DNA from: Massilia sp. METH4
Lineage (GTDB): Bacteria > Pseudomonadota > Gammaproteobacteria > Burkholderiales > Burkholderiaceae_D
Assembly (NCBI RefSeq): GCF_037094685.1
Contig: NZ_CP146614.1
Span: 868,001 to 932,000, forward strand
Length of the DNA stretch: 64,000 bases
Direction of reading: 5' to 3'
Shown: piece by piece, positions 62,819 to 64,000 of the stretch
How positions within the stretch are numbered: position 1 is the first letter of the stretch
How the letters are laid out: each line of letters starts with the position of its first letter
The notes under the pieces: model-generated
Told to the model about the DNA's origin: nothing
Databases searched by the model: none
Seen by the model: only the letters and a program-made list of their open reading frames with translations
Made by a program: the position numbers and the translations under genes

Positions 62819-64000
62819 TCAGACGAGGTTCAGCGCGGCCAGCGCCATGTCGATCAGCTTGATGCCGATAAAGGGCAGCACGAGGCCGCCCAGGCCGTAC
62901 ACGAGCAGGTTGCGGCGCAGCAGCACGGCGGCGCCCAGGGCCCGGTACTTCACGCCCTTCAACGCCAGCGGGATCAGGAACACGATGATCAGCGCATTGA
63001 AGATCACGGCGGACATGATCGCCGAGTCGGGGCTGGCGAGCGCCATCACGTTCAGGCTGTTCAGCTGCGGGTAGGTGCCCACGAAGGCGGCCGGGATGAT
63101 GGCGAAGTACTTCGCCACGTCGTTGGCGACCGAGAACGTGGTCAGCGCACCGCGCGTCATCAGCATCTGCTTGCCGATCTCCACGATCTCCAGCAGCTTG
63201 GTCGGGTTCGAGTCCAGGTCGACCATATTGCCCGCCTCCTTGGCGGCCTGGGTGCCCGTGTTCATTGCCACCGCCACGTCGGCCTGGGCCAGGGCCGGCG
63301 CGTCGTTGGTGCCGTCGCCCGTCATCGCCACCAGCCGGCCCTCGGCCTGCTGACTGCGGATCAGCTTCAATTTATCTTCCGGCGTCGCTTCGGCCAGGAA
63401 GTCGTCCACGCCCGCCTCGGCGGCGATCGCCGACGCCGTGAGCCGGTTGTCGCCCGTGATCATCACGGTGCGGATGCCCATCCTGCGCAGTTCGGCGAAG
63501 CGCTCGCGGATGCCGGCCTTGACGATGTCCTTCAGCTCGACCACGCCCATCACCCGGCCGTCGTCCACGACGACGAGCGGCGTGCTGCCGCGGCGCGCCA
63601 CGTCGTCCGCCAGCCTTGCCACCTCGCCCGGCCAGCGCCCGCCCTGCGTTTCCACGTAGCGGCGGATCGTGTCCATCGCGCCCTTGCGCACCTGCCGTTC
63701 GCCAATATCGGCGCCGCTCATGCGCGTCTGTGCCGTGAATTCCACGAACGCGATCTCGCCGCCACCGCCCACGGCCGCCAGCTCGTGCTCGCGTTCATCG
63801 ATCGTGAATCTCTGGCGCGCGAGCACCACGATGCTGCGCCCTTCCGGCGTTTCGTCGGCCATCGAGGCGAGGCGCGCCGAGCGCGCCAGCTGCTCTTCGG
63901 TCACGCCGGGCGCCGGCAGGAAGGCCGACGCCTGGCGGTTGCCGTGCGTGATCGTGCCCGTCTTGTCGAGCAGGAGCACGTCCACGTCGCCGGCCGCTTC
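62819..64000 (-). CDS. kdpB: Potassium-transporting P-type ATPase KdpB subunit, C-terminal part (cut by window edge)
   Basis: About 393 residues visible, open to the right edge. The P-type phosphorylation motif [15 protein letters not shown] is near the visible N-end, the hinge is [20 protein letters not shown], and the C-terminal membrane helices end [20 protein letters not shown]. It hydrolyses ATP to drive K+ uptake through KdpA. The A-domain and first helices lie beyond the window, as kdpA presumably does. Confidence 0.97.
   Translation of the reverse strand, partial: EAAGDVDVLLLDKTGTITHGNRQASAFLPAPGVTEEQLARSARLASMADETPEGRSIVVLARQRFTIDEREHELAAVGGGGEIAFVEFTAQTRMSGADIGERQVRKGAMDTIRRYVETQGGRWPGEVARLADDVARRGSTPLVVVDDGRVMGVVELKDIVKAGIRERFAELRRMGIRTVMITGDNRLTASAIAAEAGVDDFLAEATPEDKLKLIRSQQAEGRLVAMTGDGTNDAPALAQADVAVAMNTGTQAAKEAGNMVDLDSNPTKLLEIVEIGKQMLMTRGALTTFSVANDVAKYFAIIPAAFVGTYPQLNSLNVMALASPDSAIMSAVIFNALIIVFLIPLALKGVKYRALGAAVLLRRNLLVYGLGGLVLPFIGIKLIDMALAALNLV

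Overview
The window is high-GC chromosomal DNA of a betaproteobacterium, most likely Oxalobacteraceae (Massilia, Duganella or Pseudoduganella type). The evidence is housekeeping gene content and order (thiD-hemL beside a rubredoxin, accBC-prmA-DUF3426, nrdA-nrdB, pilS-pilR, ccsA/ypjD, ffh, proS, rppH, kdpBCDE), Lys/Ala-rich histone-like proteins, and many GGTGTC-type palindromic repeats between genes. I found no tRNA, rRNA, CRISPR array or prophage.

Layout. 1-2446 (minus): a ChpA/PilL-type hybrid kinase cut by the left edge, and rubredoxin. 2503-4634 (plus): thiD-hemL. 4838-8910: a small haem-copper-oxidase-like membrane protein, then corA, mtgA, aroE and a TonB-like protein on the minus strand. 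9059-10467: an IS110-family element of the IS1111 group. 10531-15144 (minus): RNase II-type exonuclease, ubiC, a YqiA-like esterase and mpl. 15233-22189 (plus): a nucleotidyltransferase-like protein, a TlpA-like thioredoxin, aroQ, accB, accC, prmA, a DUF3426 protein and a PfkB kinase. 22493-24322 (minus): yggT and an AlgP-like histone mimic. 25256-30059: an accessory stretch with a nucleotidyltransferase, a secreted GH43 enzyme with a fascin-like tail, small membrane proteins and an nrdB remnant. 30341-34861 (minus): nrdAB with a readable NrdR-type promoter and a 12-bp-period array of DnaA-box-like sites. 35135-39405 (minus): pilR, pilS, a small Cys-motif protein and ccsA. 39600-46738: an ABC importer, an NHL-type lipoprotein, an M48 protease and a DUF898 protein. 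46947-48911 (plus): ffh and a SWIB-domain protein. 49018-50213: a second IS110-family element. 50281-58754: a lytic transglycosylase, proS, rppH, a DUF1841 protein, two small cytochromes c, a MoxR/GNAT/VWA operon and a probably frameshifted membrane protein. 58815-64000 (minus): kdpE, kdpD, kdpC and partial kdpB.

Most notable: both IS110-family elements sit exactly in members of the palindromic GGTGTCNNACACC repeat family, and both carry a non-coding segment that reads as a bridge RNA (seekRNA). For the element at 49018-50213 the reading is nearly complete. On the minus strand, one loop matches the target on both sides of a CT core, and a second loop matches both element ends. Removing the element and one CT copy restores an uninterrupted palindrome. 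The transposase stop codon is completed by target DNA. The element at 9059-10467 shows the same logic with its RNA downstream of the transposase. The repeat family therefore looks like a genomic landing site for RNA-guided transposition.

Other unusual points: a second palindromic repeat type sits in frame inside kdpD; seven DnaA-box-like 9-mers lie at 11-12 bp steps in the nrdA leader; and a decayed nrdB copy lies less than 1 kb from the intact gene.
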